Shown: positions 1-12,800, counted from the first letter of the stretch. The stretch is 64,000 nucleotides of DNA from Seriola aureovittata (GCF_021018895.1 NC_079372.1:17084318-17148317), one strand, 5' to 3'. Notes: generated by a model not told the origin, from the sequence alone. A program made the numbers and translations.

Positions 1-87
1 GTTTTTATCATATCATGTTTTTGAAACTATGAAGGTGAGCTGCTGCTGATAACAACCCCTGTCACCAGGGCACTAGTCCTGCTACTG

Positions 88-90
<3 letters not shown>

Positions 91-123
<33 letters not shown>
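91..123. repeat. (CA)n microsatellite
   Basis: About 16 CA dinucleotides in the first visible sars1 intron, ~60 bp before the exon at 182. Confidence 0.95.
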
Positions 124-125
<2 letters not shown>

Positions 126-181
126 ATAAGGTTAGCTCAGTCCCATCATGCACTGAATGACTGTGATTTATCCCCTAACAG

Positions 182-2339
182 GCCGCTTCACTGCAGACAA
201 CCTCAACAAAGCAAAGAACCTCTGCAGCAAGAGCATTGGAGAGAAAATGAAGGTACGGAAACATCATATACTCATTGACTGAAAAGGCTGTGGAGTCCGG
301 AGTAATGAGTGAGAGAGCAGAAGTCAGTGTGTGTCCAACATAATTTTAATTTTTGAACAGTTTATTTTCATTTTTTAACACCTCTCTATGTTGTGAGTAC
401 AGAAGAAGGAACCAGTTGGGGATGATGACACTGTACCAGAAGAAGTACAGAACCTGGAGTCCCTAACAGCTGAAACACTATCGGTATGACTGTCTGCTCT
501 AAACACTTATGCCAACCTGTATGGCTGTATTTTTGCATAAACAGACAGAAGTTAAAGCCTATAAATCTTCTTAATTTCTTTTTTTTGCTTCTTCTTCTTC
601 TTTTTCTTCTTCTTTTTGTGTCAGGCCCTAACAGTAACTCAGATCAAGAAGGTGCGTTTATTGGTGGACGAGGCCGTGGAGAAATCTGACAAGGAGAGGA
701 TAAGGCTGGAGGCTGAGCGCTTTGAGTACCTGAGGGAGATCGGCAACGTTTTGCACCCATCTGTACCCATCAGCAATGATGAGGTGGGTGGTTTGATACA
801 GGCAGATCTGTTGATTACATGACTTGGATTAATAATGCTTGTTATGCATTGGACAGTGCCGGAGAACAAAACCAGTGCTCATAAAACGGCACAAAACTGC
901 AAGATTAAACTTTGCCAAAGAACATGAAAAGAGATCTGATGAATATTAGCAGCATGTTCTGTGGTCAGATGACACCAAAATAATTTAGTTTGGCTCTTAT
1001 AGGGTCCAGTATGGTTGGTATAAACCTGGTCAGGACTACCACAGTGACTGCCGACCATGAAGTATGAGCTGTGTCTCAATTTAGGGGGCCGTATCCTTTG
1101 AAGACTGCATTTGAAAACCGATTGTGTTACAGTGGGGCGACAAGGCTGTCCTATTTCAAGGGCTCCTTCAAATGCAGCCGGGAAACAAAGGATGCAAGGG
1201 GCAAAACATCTCTCCGCAGATTTGTACAAGACTGGTCCATGCTGAGGAGGATTGAATCTGTCATCGAAATTAAAGGCAGACATAGAAAATATAAATAAAT
1301 AAATAAATAAAAGAATGTCTGACCAAAGGTTCCAGGTCAAGACAGTTTGAGAAGCTGGAACCAGATACTCACTTTACTTGATAAATAACTAAACATTTCT
1401 CAAAGTTAATGTAAATTTTTTCTGTCAATCGACTAATTGGCTTCTTATGATCATATAATAACTGATCTTATTTCCTCGTGCTTCCTCCTGACAGGATGCC
1501 GACAACAAGGTGGAGCGTACCTGGGGCGACTGCACTGTCCAAAAGAAGTACTCCCACGTTGACCTGGTGGTCATGATTGATGGCTTTGATGGAGAGAGAG
1601 GAGCAGTCGTGGCTGGGAGCAGAGGTTACTTTTTGAAGGTGAGTTCAAATATAAGCTCTGACACATGTATGGAAACCCATGCAGTGCACCAACAAGTGAA
1701 CCAGCGCTGACAAGCACAAACAGGCCTTTTTCTTTCTTTTCTCCCACCAAAATAACATTTTTTACTTGTACAGACGCACCCAAAGAACCGTGATCACCCT
1801 TTTGCTTCCTGACCCAGAAATCAAGAGGCCAGCTGATCAGTTGTTTTTCCCTCTCCTGTGTTGCGTTTAGGGGCCACTGGTGTTTCTGGAGCAGGCTCTG
1901 ATCAATTACGCCTTAAGGATCCTCTACAGCAAGAAGTACACCATGCTCTACACGCCGTTCTTCATGAGGAAAGAGGTCATGCAGGAGGTCGCCCAGCTCA
2001 GCCAGTTTGATGAAGAGCTTTACAAGGTAGAGAAACTTCTGCTGAATTTGTCAACTTTTTCTGTTAAGTTGGATTTAACTTAACAAGCTGTTGTCATGGA
2101 TCTGATTGAGGTTCAACCTCAGCTGTGGAGGAGGATGCTCTGTCTTGCAGAGTCCTGCATATCGCAACAATGAGCAGCGTAAGACTGAAGTGATATTATT
2201 TAAGAAGTCTGGAAATTCAACCATGTTAGTAGCATGGGTTTGGAATGAGATGTTCATGTGCTCACATACTTTTGGCCATGATTTGTAGTTGTGGTGCTGC
2301 CACCTGGAGGCCCTGACAAAGAGCTGCACTTTGTTGTGA

Positions 2340-2375
<36 letters not shown>

Positions 2376-4861
2376 GGCACATAGTTATCAGACTTATTTC
2401 GCTCCACTGACGGCCACTGTACAAGACACTGAACATCACAATGTTGAAGCTCACTTAATGGATTTCTGTCTCTTTCCCTTTTCTTTAAACCCTCATGTGT
2501 TTACGTCAGGTCATCGGTAAGGGCAGCGAGAAGTCAGACGACAGCTCCATAGATGAGAAGTACCTCATCGCCACCTCTGAGCAGCCAATCGCAGCCTTCC
2601 TGAGGGAAGAGTGGCTCAAACCCGAGGACCTGCCCATCCGCTACGCCGGCTTCTCCACCTGCTTCAGACAGGAAGTGGGCTCCCACGGCCGAGACACCCG
2701 CGGGATCTTCAGGGTGCACCAGTTTGAAAAGGTCACAAATTATATATTATTGTCAGTCAAATAAAGAGATAGTCACTTTTTGTGATCATCCTTTTTGGGA
2801 ATCAGAATTCAGAATTGACTTTAAAACATTCAGATATCTCTATGATTTTTCTTCTGGTGTATTTGTAATTTTTAAATGTGTAGATGCCTGAATTGATGCA
2901 TAAACTTTCTCTCTCTCTCTCTCTTTAGATTGAGCAGTTTGTCTATGCCTCCCCACATGATGGCAAATCATGGGAGATGTTTGATGAGATGATCGGGACG
3001 GCAGAAGAGTTCTACCAGTCACTAGGAATTCCCTATCGCATTGTCAACATTGTCTCTGGTAGGTCTGACACACTCGTATCCCTACCCCCTTATGTATGCA
3101 GCTGTTGGAAAATATCTAATAAACAGAATGATCTGACTTGTCTTTTCCAGTCAAATAGTAACGCAAACTTTGAACTTTAACTTGAAAGTGAAGAATTACT
3201 CCAAAAATACAAAGATTTTTAATGCTTTGTTTGTGTTGCTGCCACCTCCCAAGAACGGTCGAGATTAGGCAAAATAGATGGATAACATTAACATAACAAG
3301 TGACTTTGTGGTTTGAAATGTTATTTTTGCATTCAACAAGATAACAGCAGAGTGAAGCTTCAGGTAAACACTCTACAAGCTGACAAACAAGTTGCCATCT
3401 TAAGTCCCTCATTGGTACAGTTGGTACATTAGGAGCTTGCTCCATGAGAAGACATGAACTCAGCTAACCGCTTACGTCTGAATGTCATCGCAGGTGCCCT
3501 GAATCATGCAGCCAGTAAGAAGCTGGATCTGGAGGCCTGGTTCCCCGGCTCAGCTGCTTTCAGAGAGCTGGTCTCCTGCTCAAACTGCACTGACTACCAA
3601 GCCAGGCGCCTCCGCATCCGCTACGGACAGACCAAAAAGATGATGGACAAGGTGAGTGCTCGCTTCCAACGCAGCTGTGCATCTCAGCAGGGGCGTTACT
3701 GTAGCCAGGCCTCACAAGATGCTGATGCAACCTCAGCTGTTGTCAGGAAGTGAGTGGAGTTCCAGCCAGTGAACTGAGATTTGAGTTCTTTTCCTCCACA
3801 AAGGAATTTTTTTTACTCCTTTGTATTTTAAAAAGTGGCTCTATTAACTTCCTCTTAACTAACCACTTTCTCTGTTAATGTTAATGTAGGCGGAGTTTGT
3901 GCACATGTTGAATGCCACCATGTGCGCCAGCACACGTGTGATGTGTGCCATCCTGGAGAATTACCAAACCGAAGAAGGCATCGTTGTTCCAGAGAAGCTC
4001 AGGGATTTCATGCCTCCTGGTAAGATGTGCTGGAGTGGTTTCACATCTGTTCGTTCAGAAAGATCACACATAGCTGACAGGACGCATTTTGGTCAGAGAA
4101 GAAATACCAAGTGAATAATTAGGAGAAAAGGAATTTTAGTCCTAGGTGAGTTTATGCTCCTAATATAGGATGATAATGTATACTGTTCAAGCACAATGTA
4201 AAAAAACTAATAAGTAATACAAGGTCACTTATTAGCTTTTTTGCCAGAGAAAGATGAGAGGATTGATACCACATTTATGTCTGTACAATGACTATGAAGC
4301 TTTAGCCAGCAGCCAGTTAGCTTAGCACAAAGACTGGAAGCAGAGGAAAACTAGCCTGATTATCACTGAATTGTAACTCTGAATTGTGCAAATTAACACT
4401 TTTGTTTAATCTGTTTGAAAACTGAAATGTAAAAGCGACAATTTGAGTTTTAAACATGATTATTGTTGTTTTGACAGAGCCGGGCTACTTTTTTCCCCCT
4501 GCCTCCAGTCTTTATGCTAAGCTAAGCTAATTGTCTCTTGATCTTTTCATCTAACTCTTGGCAAGGAAGTGATTTGCTTCTCTTGGCAGTAGAAGTATAT
4601 ATTTTTTCGTAGCCTCACTATTACACACACAAATGTAGGTTACCCATGGAAGACCTATGTTTTTTTTTTTTTGTTAGAGGCTTGAATGTATTTTTCCTTC
4701 CTCCAGGTTTGACAGAGATCATTAAGTTCGTCAAGCCCGCTCCTATTGATCAGGAGATGTCTAAAAAAGCAAAGAAACAGCAGGATGGAGGGAAGAAGAA
4801 GAAGCAGGGGGGAGACCAGCTGCCTAATGCAATGGAGACCATGTCCGTCAACGATTCATAG
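182..4861 (+). CDS. sars1: Seryl-tRNA synthetase, cytosolic (5'-partial, 10 coding exons)
   Basis: Charges tRNA-Ser (and tRNA-Sec) with serine in the cytosol as a class II synthetase homodimer. Exons read at 182-252, 403-483, 625-783, 1495-1638, 1871-2026, 2510-2731, 2929-3058, 3494-3651, 3890-4019 and 4707-4861 (TAG). All have AG/GT boundaries and phases close, giving 467 residues. Compared with human SARS1 (514 aa), about 46 N-terminal residues lie left of the window. The first two exons encode part of the N-terminal tRNA-binding coiled-coil arm. Class II motif 2 is visible as [16 protein letters not shown] followed by [10 protein letters not shown] (exon 2510-2731). The motif 3 region with [15 protein letters not shown] and RIRYGQTKK is in exon 3494-3651. 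The C-terminus carries the vertebrate Lys-rich tail ([15 protein letters not shown]), the nuclear-localisation extension of the vertebrate enzyme. No frame damage is seen; the gene looks functional. Confidence 0.97.
875..1068 (+). mobile_element. Tc1/mariner-type transposase fragment (decayed)
   Basis: In the sars1 intron between exons 625-783 and 1495-1638. Conceptual translation in broken frames reads like the Tc1 transposase core around the second catalytic Asp: W-SDDTK-like (GGTCAGATGACACCAAAAT), [12 protein letters not shown] and a VKYG-like ending. Stops and frame changes make it a dead fossil. It ends abruptly where another repeat begins. Confidence 0.65.
1069..1290. repeat. Interspersed MITE-like repeat adjoining the Tc1 fossil
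   Basis: Starts TGTCTCAATTTAGGGGGCC and contains GGCTCCTTCAAATGCAG and CTTTGAAGACTGCATTTG. This resembles a common teleost TGTCCCAATT-type terminal-repeat element with its mirrored arm missing. It ends in an AAAT-rich run. Confidence 0.45.
2341..2376. repeat. (CAG)n then (TAG)n trinucleotide tract
   Basis: Eight CAG units followed by four TAG/TAGTAG units, in the sars1 intron 2027-2509. It is noncoding. Confidence 0.9.
4236..4592. repeat. Teleost interspersed repeat with GTTAGCTTAGC motif (copy 1)
   Basis: Contains GAGAGGATTGATACCAC, GCCAGCAGCCAGTTAGC and TAGCACAAAGACTGGA on the left, and the mirrored CCAGTCTTTATGCTAAGC on the right. The copy is therefore internally palindromic. It lies in the last sars1 intron. 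Related copies occur at 46200-46620 and 52690-53095. Confidence 0.65.
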
Positions 4862-5775
4862 ACTCCGGCACACGAGGACGATGTTGCTTCACCAACCTCA
4901 GAGATAGAAACAGATGGACTACAGCCTTGTGTAATTATCTAGAGTCATTTTGTGGGTACTCCCAAACTTATATGGTGAAGGTGAGAAATAAAGGCACCTA
5001 ATATTATCCTTATGTTATAGTGAAGGCCTGGCTCCATCCCATCTGTGTCTATCTAAGAGGATGGTGTTATTCATCTCAGCTGTTCCTCCCCTCATTTCCA
5101 TAAAGCAGACTTAAAAAAGGGATCGCTCTGTGCTCTAACCATCCACAGTCCACTTCAAGGTCCACTGACCACCTGTCTGTCTGTCACTTTCTCATCTCTG
5201 CAGCAACACTGAGCCTAAAATGAACAGATAAGACTACTTGAGCTGTCTGAATCACGAGTCATGTTTTCAGATTCAGCAGCGACATTTCTCGCTTAACATC
5301 CTACGACACTTAGTAGTTTCTGTGACTGCTTTGTAGCACAGATGAACCACTGGTTGCATACAGGTACATGTTTGCGCCCAGCTGTTATTACCATTGGAAA
5401 AAGTGTGGTTTCCAAATGTTTGGTAGTTTCTACAACTGATCACTTACTGTCTGGAATTGATATCAAAACCCGTATCTCTTCTGTGATTACTTCATGTCTG
5501 AAATGGCTTTAAAGTGAAATGTAAAAACCTTCCTTGTGCAAAAGGATTAGGTGTTTTAACTGTCTGTTTTAGGCTTCACTTCATGTTGTCTCTGACTACA
5601 ATCATCATTTTCCACTGTTGTTGCTCGATGTCATTGTTGACCCATAATGCTGTTCACTAGCTTATGACTGAGACATTGACATTGTATTTACTTGCTAATA
5701 TAAAGATATATATATGATTGAGCATTGATGAAGTGGCACTCACTGTAAACAAATAAATACAGTTGATATGGAAGT
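4862..5775 (+). promoter_or_regulatory. sars1: sars1 3'UTR with two poly(A) signals
   Basis: Sequence after the sars1 TAG contains no open frame of note. AATAAA occurs at 4987-4992 and again at 5752-5757. The second is followed by a GT-rich stretch (about 5776-5800), a typical downstream element, so it is the better candidate for the main cleavage site. Two isoforms with short (~0.13 kb) and long (~0.9 kb) 3'UTRs are inferred. Confidence 0.65.
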
Positions 5776-5869
5776 GTTTTTCTGTGTGTGTGGTTTTTTG
5801 ATGAGTCTACATGCCTTTTAAAGTTTTAAAACTGATGTGTATATATAAATTCACACACTATAAGTTAAA

Positions 5870-6060
5870 GGTCTCATATTGTTTAAATTAGATTTCCATG
5901 TCTCTCCTGAGCCTTTCCTCTGATTGGCTCACCCACCTATTTTTGCTAGAGCTCCAGAGAGAAGCGTGAAGGAGGGGATGTAAAACTACTTTGAGGTGGT
6001 TTTTGGTGCTTAAAACCACAAATAAATCTTATGGATCAACACTTCAAATAAAACATTAGA
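5870..6060 (+). repeat. GGTCCCATATTG-family repeat (copy 1, internally deleted)
   Basis: Begins GGTCTCATATTG, contains CCTCTGATTGGCTCACC, TAGAGCTCCAGAGAGAAGC and TACTTTGAGGTGG. These blocks recur at 38731-39186 (+) and 41474-41770 (-). It lies between sars1 and the PTB gene. Confidence 0.68.
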
Positions 6061-6512
6061 AAATAGTAAAATATGGGAATTTTAAAATTTGTGCACAAAG
6101 AAAGAACACTAAGATAAACAGGGCTGTTTAAACCATTCTAACATAATTGTTTCTCAAAGCATCTGGCAAGATATAACAGCTTAACCTGCTGTGATGGTCT
6201 TACCTTGGTGAAGCAACAAATGCTGTCTACAGGTGAATCCCTTGATGGGCCATCAAAATCTATCCATGAAACTTCCAGGCAGCCTGAAAATCTGATAAAA
6301 GGCAATAAGGAAGACATGGGGTTACTTATTAACTCCAATAGACTTTACACCCATCCATTTGTAGTACAGTAAGAAGCCAACTCACTCCGCTTGTAGTATA
6401 TTTACAAAAAGGTGAGTTTAACTTCAGTATATTTTGTCATTACTGAGTTGATGTTAGTTTTAATCGGCTTAGTGTTTGTGTGAACAGCAGGTATCGAGCC
6501 GGGCCTGTCGAG

Positions 6513-8731
6513 ATGAGTGACACTTCAGAGGATGACAATGAGATCACCTTTCAGGTTAAGGTAAATACTGATACTTCATAGTTTAAAATCAGATGGTGGA
6601 CAATAAGGTGAAATGTGACAAACTTTTTATTAGTTACGGGAGTTGAACTATATTGTCTATTTTGTGTCATGTGGCTCCGGTTGTTAAGGGCTAGTATTGT
6701 GCCAATGCAAATCAAATTTACATATTAACACATACTGTATGTACAGCATTCATTTTGCATCAAACCATTTTTATTTTTGCTTCTTCTGTGTTTCTCTCTA
6801 AACTAGTTCCTTGGGCGAGTTGAAGTAGTTCGCCCTGATGGACTACAGATCCTGGATGAAGCAGCTCAGCGCCTCAAGGTCAGTACTGTACCTTTAACAT
6901 CCTGTTATAGCTGATGTTTTAAAAAAAAAAAAAAACATTTAAAACTCCTTTCCTGTGTATAATTTTTAGCCATGCTAGTAGCATTGCTCTATGGGATTGC
7001 AATGGAATTGCAAAAAATTCATTGGTCCCTGCAGGATGAATCCTAATGACTCTGGCGATTCCCAGACTTTTGAACCATAAAGTTGACGTTTTTGTATTTT
7101 GCAAATGTCTCAACAACTATTGGATGGATTGCTATGACATTTGGCAGAGACATTCATGGTGCCCAGAGGACGAACCTTAAGGATTAATGGTGATCACCCC
7201 TTTTTTTTTTTTACTGTAGCTCCAATGACTGAATACAGTCACTGTGTAGCACCATAAGCTTCACATCTGTGATTTTTTGGGACTGCTCCTACAGTACATC
7301 TACTATGGATGATTCATGGCACTTGATTTGAAGATTGATTGTTTTTATGAATTCCACATACTGTCTGCAGAGATGTAGGGATATGTAATCCATCACCCCT
7401 CGTTCCCCCTCATCCCTAGACACCTGATGAATATGTTCCAGAAAAGACAGCCAAGAAGAGCAAAGTTGACCTCTTCCTGTCTCTAAGTGGGATAGACATT
7501 TTGGAAAACAAAACCAAGGTCTGTGACAAAAGCGTACAAACCAGTCCAAGCATGCTTACAATTGAGTTGCACATCTTGCTTTCTTTGGCCTTGAATCATC
7601 ACTTTACATCTTCATATTATCTTTCCCATCCTCAGTTCTTGTTGTACACATGCCCTCTCTCCACTGTCTCCTTCTGTGCCCTGCTACCATCCTCAACCAA
7701 AGTCTTTGGCTTCGTAGCCAGACACCCTGCAGCCGACATGTACCACTGCTATCTCTTCCAGAGCAAGAAATTTGTGAGTATTCCCAGCACAGCATAACAG
7801 ATGCTATGCATTCTCTGCAGGAATAATTGTATGATTTATTGTTTTATTTGAGTAGACAAGGAGGCCGCTAATATTACCACTGGAAAACAGTATGATAAAT
7901 GAGAAATTCAGGCTTTCAAAGGCTCAGGCATGAATTTCTAAAACATTTTTTTTCAGTCTCATGTGCTGGTCTCAATTATCGGTGATGCTTTCCGAGCATC
8001 GAAAAAGGAGAAAAGCATCAGGGGAGGACGAGACCTTATAGTGGAGGCTCTCAGACATAAGGTTAGTTCCACTTATTGTTCAGTAATATTGGGGCTAGGG
8101 TAATTTTGTTATGGCAGGGAAGTGATTCAAGTTTGTTCTAAGTAGTTGTTCAGTTGTTATGACCCTGGCTCATTTGGCCACAACAAAAGGGAGACACACC
8201 TTGGTTATCATTAATAGAAAATGAATGATTATAGGTATATTCTTATTAAACCAAATTAAGATGCCAAATTAAATGTATTTGGTGTGGAAATCAGTGAAAT
8301 CAGTAGTGTGTGGTATGCATGAGTGAGGTATATGAGTGCAGGTGTTGTAAGGTGCAGAACAAAACATAAGGATTAAACTAAGACAACATAACCAAACCCA
8401 AAACTTGGTGTGCCTGTGGAGAGGAGCAAAGAGAGATTAGTTGGCAGCCAGGACCTATATACCCTGGAAAACATGCCACAGGTGTTCCAGATGTACCAAT
8501 CAGCTGCAGACAAAGAGACAGACTAGCAAAAGGATCAGGGGGTCATCACACAGTCTATCTTAATGGCTGAAGTTAGAGGGAAACAAAACCAGCTCGTACC
8601 AAATTAAATACATGTCATATTCAGTGCTGCATATTTACAGCTGTCCCCTCTTTCTCATTCTTCTCCAGAATAAAATGCTGCAGAGGGAGAATTCAGAGCT
8701 GAAGAGGAGGCTCGAAGGACAAACTGACTAA
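6513..8731 (+). CDS. Small PTB-domain adaptor, GULP1/CED-6-like (174 aa, 6 exons)
   Basis: Exons 6513-6560, 6807-6878, 7420-7518, 7636-7773, 7957-8061 and 8669-8731 (TAA) are all phase 0 with clean AG/GT edges. The start ATG is followed by an acidic peptide (MSDTSEDDNEITFQVK), the expected run-in to a PTB fold. The domain fills nearly the whole protein: FLGRVEVVRPDG (strand 1 and start of helix 1), KVDLFLSLSGIDILENKTK, then STKVFGFVARHPAADMYHCY and a final amphipathic helix. The closest family I recognise is GULP1/CED-6, whose PTB domain has the same FLG-x-EV opening, the ISI/LSL-x-GI/V-x-ILE-x-KTK block and a HxCY/F strand. As in GULP1, a short Leu-zipper-like tail follows (MLQRENSELKRRLEG), but the Pro/Ser-rich C-terminal half of GULP1 is absent. 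Such adaptors bind NPxY tails of endocytic receptors; that role is inferred. An acceptor-like AG just upstream (about 6487-6490) suggests a noncoding first exon. Confidence 0.85.
6955..7235. repeat. Teleost repeat with TCTCAACAACTATTGGATGG (copy 1)
   Basis: Two tandem half-units are visible, each with a 'GAATTGCAAAAAATTC/CATTTGGCAGAGACATTC' then 'GGATGAATCC/GGACGAACC' block. This is a widespread fish repeat. It lies in an intron of the PTB gene. Confidence 0.6.
8155..8550. mobile_element. Non-autonomous DNA transposon (MITE), ~396 bp
   Basis: Ends TGTTATGACCC and GGGTCATCACA are imperfect inverted repeats, and a possible 4-bp target duplication CAGT flanks both ends. No coding capacity. It sits in the last intron of the PTB gene. 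Superfamily assignment is uncertain. Confidence 0.5.
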
Positions 8732-9225
8732 CAATAACTGTGTATGTTGTTGCATTTGTACACAGAAGCTTTAAGAAAATGGTGGAACACAGAAAAGGGA
8801 AAATCTAGAAGGAAGGTGTAAATTAAAACTAGCGTTGATTAAAAAAAAAGTAAAGTAAAAGAATTTCTTAATGTTTTGTTGCTTTTCTAAAATATTTACT
8901 GCTTTATATTTACTGTATCCACTGTAATTGTGTTATCTGCATCCACACCACTAGAGGGCAGCAACAAGCTCCTCAGCTAACCACCCACGTCAAATCCTGC
9001 CTTCATAATATCGGGAAAAGGGTGTGCATTTGTTGTGTGTACACAAGGAACCAAATAAATTCAGGGAACATGAAAATTGACATAGCAGACGAATTGCTGT
9101 GTGACTGTAACTGAGACCTGACTCTGAAGAACTGAGAGTGCATATAATGTATAATTATTGGCAGAATAATTGTTTGCAACTGTACAACACCTAGATAATA
9201 AATAGAACCTGCGTGACTGGTTTTA
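8732..9225 (+). promoter_or_regulatory. 3'UTR and poly(A) signals of the PTB-domain gene
   Basis: Noncoding sequence after the TAA. AATAAA occurs at 9054-9059 and 9197-9202; the second is followed by a GT-rich downstream stretch (about 9225-9245). No further exon is seen before the tmem106c promoter region. Confidence 0.55.
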
Positions 9226-9339
9226 TCTGTGTTTTGTTTGTTTGACTTCTAAAAACCGCTACAATTAAGCACTTTAAGTCGATTTAAGCACTTGAAACTA
9301 CATAAACTGCACATGAATCACTTGAACGCCAAGTCAAGT

Positions 9340-9497
9340 TGAAAAATTGGATCTCGGAGAGGCAGCGATACGCAGGTTACGTGAATGCAGCACAAAGGGG
9401 ACGTAAACTTCTGGTGTGACAGACGTTAGGAAGCGAGCGCGAGCGTTGGTGTAAATACTGCTTTGTGATGGCAACGTCGGCTTGTGTAGTCTAAAAG
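9340..9497 (+). promoter_or_regulatory. tmem106c: Probable tmem106c promoter and noncoding exon 1
   Basis: A local CpG-rich stretch in otherwise AT-rich DNA, without a TATA box near the expected site. It ends in a strong donor, AAAAG then GTAAGT, at 9497/9498 with no ATG-initiated long frame. I infer a noncoding first exon that splices to an acceptor shortly before the ATG at 9859; CTGCAG ending at 9820 is the best candidate. The exact transcription start cannot be seen. Confidence 0.5.
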
Positions 9498-9858
9498 GTA
9501 AGTAAAAGTAAAGTCTGTGTACTGAAACTAACTAACGTTACAGACTGCCACAGCCAGTGTTAGCTAACGGCTAATTTGTTGAACACTTGTTAGCAAACTA
9601 GCCAGCGTTAGCTTAGAGAGTCGAGCCTGAACAACGCGGAATTCCTCCGCCTTACAATTGAACTGATTTGTTAGAGAGTCTGTGTGTGTCAGCTAATTTA
9701 ATGTGAGATAGTCACATTGTATTGGCGGACACAGGGTCATACACCACAGCGGCCCTATTGCTCCTGAGTCAGTTTGCTCACACTTTTGTGGCTGATTGGG
9801 TCGATCTCACCCACCTGCAGACGGTCTGTAGTCTGGAAGCTCTGGCTCTGCGTCCGCC

Positions 9859-12800
9859 ATGGGGACGCGGTGGTCTCGAAGCGGCAGCAGCCTGTCGCTT
9901 CTACCGGAGAGGCAGTGCTCTGGGAAACGGGGAGAGGACAAGGACTCCGATAACGACTCTTTGGATGGGCTCGGTAGACGGGAGGATATAGCCCAGTTCC
10001 CGTACGTGGAGTTCACCGGGAAGGACAGCATAACGTGTCCGACATGTCAAGGCACTGGACGGATACCTTCAGGTGAGTGGAAACAATTGAATATCAACGA
10101 GCTGCAGCAGAGATGAAATTTTAGTGTAAAACAATACTTTAACCACACGGAAAGTAGACCTGGTGCCTGGATAAAGTTTGTTATATTGTCTTAGACCATG
10201 GCTGTAATAAAGCCGAGTTAAAGCATATTTAGATATAAAATTTAAGGCTTCAATGTTGCAATGTTGCACTGGGATGGTGTTTCTTTCAGACTGACTGCTG
10301 TTTAAAAGCCTTAAACAATAACTTGATGAAGCAACCTAGGAGAAACAAACTTTTTCTAATAGTATAGTATTGCGTGTGTTGTATTTTAATTTAAGGAAAA
10401 GACTGTCATGCAGTTTTAGAGGCTTATTGTCTTCCCCCCAAAACACTGTATATTGTAAGAGGAAGACCTAATCATTATGTTATGTGCATGTTATCTCTTT
10501 CCTGATAGGTCAAGTGAATGAATTGGTTGCATTGATCCCATATAGTGACCAAAGACTGCAGCCCCAAAGAACGTAAGTAACCAAAATGTACTAATACAGT
10601 GTCAAGAAAGAGGAAGTAAATCCTTTGCAATATAAATAAACTTGTAAAATGTGGTCAGATCTTCATCTAAGTTACATTTTGAACTAACACCATTTATTTT
10701 AACAAATAATGCTCAAATCCAGTGCTAGTTGGAAAATACAAGTGACGTTTTTGTCTTTAACTTCACTGCTTACTGATCAGCAGCTACTGGAAGAGCTTGT
10801 TTGAGGTTATTGCTGCCAAGGGAGGATGACCAGTTATTAAATCTAAGGGTTCACTTGGTTTATCCACCAGCACTGTGAATGTTTAATGGTTGTGTTCCAT
10901 AAAGACACAAACGATTATAGTTGTTTGTGTGTTATTAGCTTAAGCATGTTTCTTTACACGTGTGACTTGAATCTGACCTGATGAAGATCAGATCAGCTTT
11001 CATGGCCAGTCCATGTGTAAAACTAGGTCATTGCAAAGGCTTCACATACTTTTTCTTGCCACTGTATCTGGCTTTCTTGGTCCTGAAAAGACAGGATTTT
11101 TTCTGCTCTCTAAACATTTATTTTCTGTCAAGTGGAATTCAAAACGTTGTTTGAATAGATTTCAAGCATGTATAAGCTTTGTTGTGTTAGTTGGATGCAC
11201 AACACTTTAAAGACATTACATCTACATTTTCTTTATTCTAGCAAGCTGTATGTGGTCTTGTCAGTTGTGCTGTGCCTCCTGGCCTCTTTGCTCGCTGCCT
11301 TCTTCCTCTTCCCTCGCTCGGTGGTCGTGGTGGATGATGGGATACGCTCGGTGACTGTTCGCTTTGACCACTCCAATATGAAGGTCCTGATGAACATGAC
11401 GGTAGGTTTTCTCTTACACTTGCACTATACCACAACTTGTGCATACAGTCGCCTGAATTAAAGTCCACTCTCTAAAATTTTGATTTGTGTGGGATAATCA
11501 GTTAATCATTTCAGTCATATTTCAAGCTAAAATGCCTAAACATACTCTAGTGCCAGATTTGCAAAAGTGAGGATTTGATGCTTTTTTTTGTCACGTGACA
11601 GTAAAATCAATACAGTTTGGTTTTGGACTGTTGTTTGGAGCAATTTCTATATGCCACCTTGGAGTCTGGGAAATAATATAAGGCATTTTTCACTATATTC
11701 TGACAGATACGTTATTTGACCAATCAATCAGTTGATTAATCTAGAAAATAATCAGCAGATTAATTTATAATGAACACGAAATAGTTAGTGACAACCCAAA
11801 TACAAATGCAGTCATCATTATTATAATTCATTGCTTTTTTTGGCTGCTATATTTTCTTCCCTGTCACTACCTCACTATGCGCTAATGATTTAATTGTCAA
11901 GTTTGAGGCTAGGATTGATGAAATGATGACATCACCATCATGATTGCAGCTTTATAAATGTTTGAGAATATGAAATGTGTTTCTGAGATATGGAACGGGG
12001 GGAGAACCAGTGTGAGGAAAGTCTCAATTGAGCTCTTTTCTCTGTGAGCTTCAAGTGTGTCAGAGCTTTTTATTCAACACTGAGAATTTGTAGCCACTTG
12101 TTTGTTCAGTTGTTTCATGTTGAAGTTTTCGAGACTTCCTGTTTGTGCAGAGAAGATATTATCAGTCTCTACTCCTAACACCAGAGCTGAATTTGAACAA
12201 ATATGGCAGGTGTGTATTTACAGAAACGTGTTGTGTAATAGTTTTTGTCTTTTCTTTCACTGTGTTTTTCTCAGAGCACACTGAACATCAGCAACCCAAA
12301 CTTTTTCTCCATGCTGGTTCAGAGTGTGAACTGCCAGGTCCTTTACATGAACACAGTCATTGGAACTCAGCAGCTGGACAACGCCACCACCATCCTGCCA
12401 CTCAGCGAGCGTCAGGTACAGAAAACAGACTTTCAAAATGCACACACTCACTTCAGAGAATCATACAATAGGTTTTATATATTTCAAAATATTTCAAAAT
12501 TTCTTCTTTCTTAGTAAATACTTATTCATGATAAACATTCTCACCAGCTTCCTGGTACAGAGTTCAGTATGCAAACAAAATTATTATCTGTAAACAGTGC
12601 TGTAGGTGTGACTGCTACAGGATGTTGACTCCTGCTAAAAGTTAAATATGTGAAGATATTAGTGCTAGAGCCAAACACACTGTCACCGACTTACAACCGG
12701 AAACTTAAAGGATGAGTCTGGTGATGTTCTGTAATCCTCTTACTGTCAACAAATCCCATGAAAAGACTAAAACCAACCACAATGATTTATCCTAACAAGT

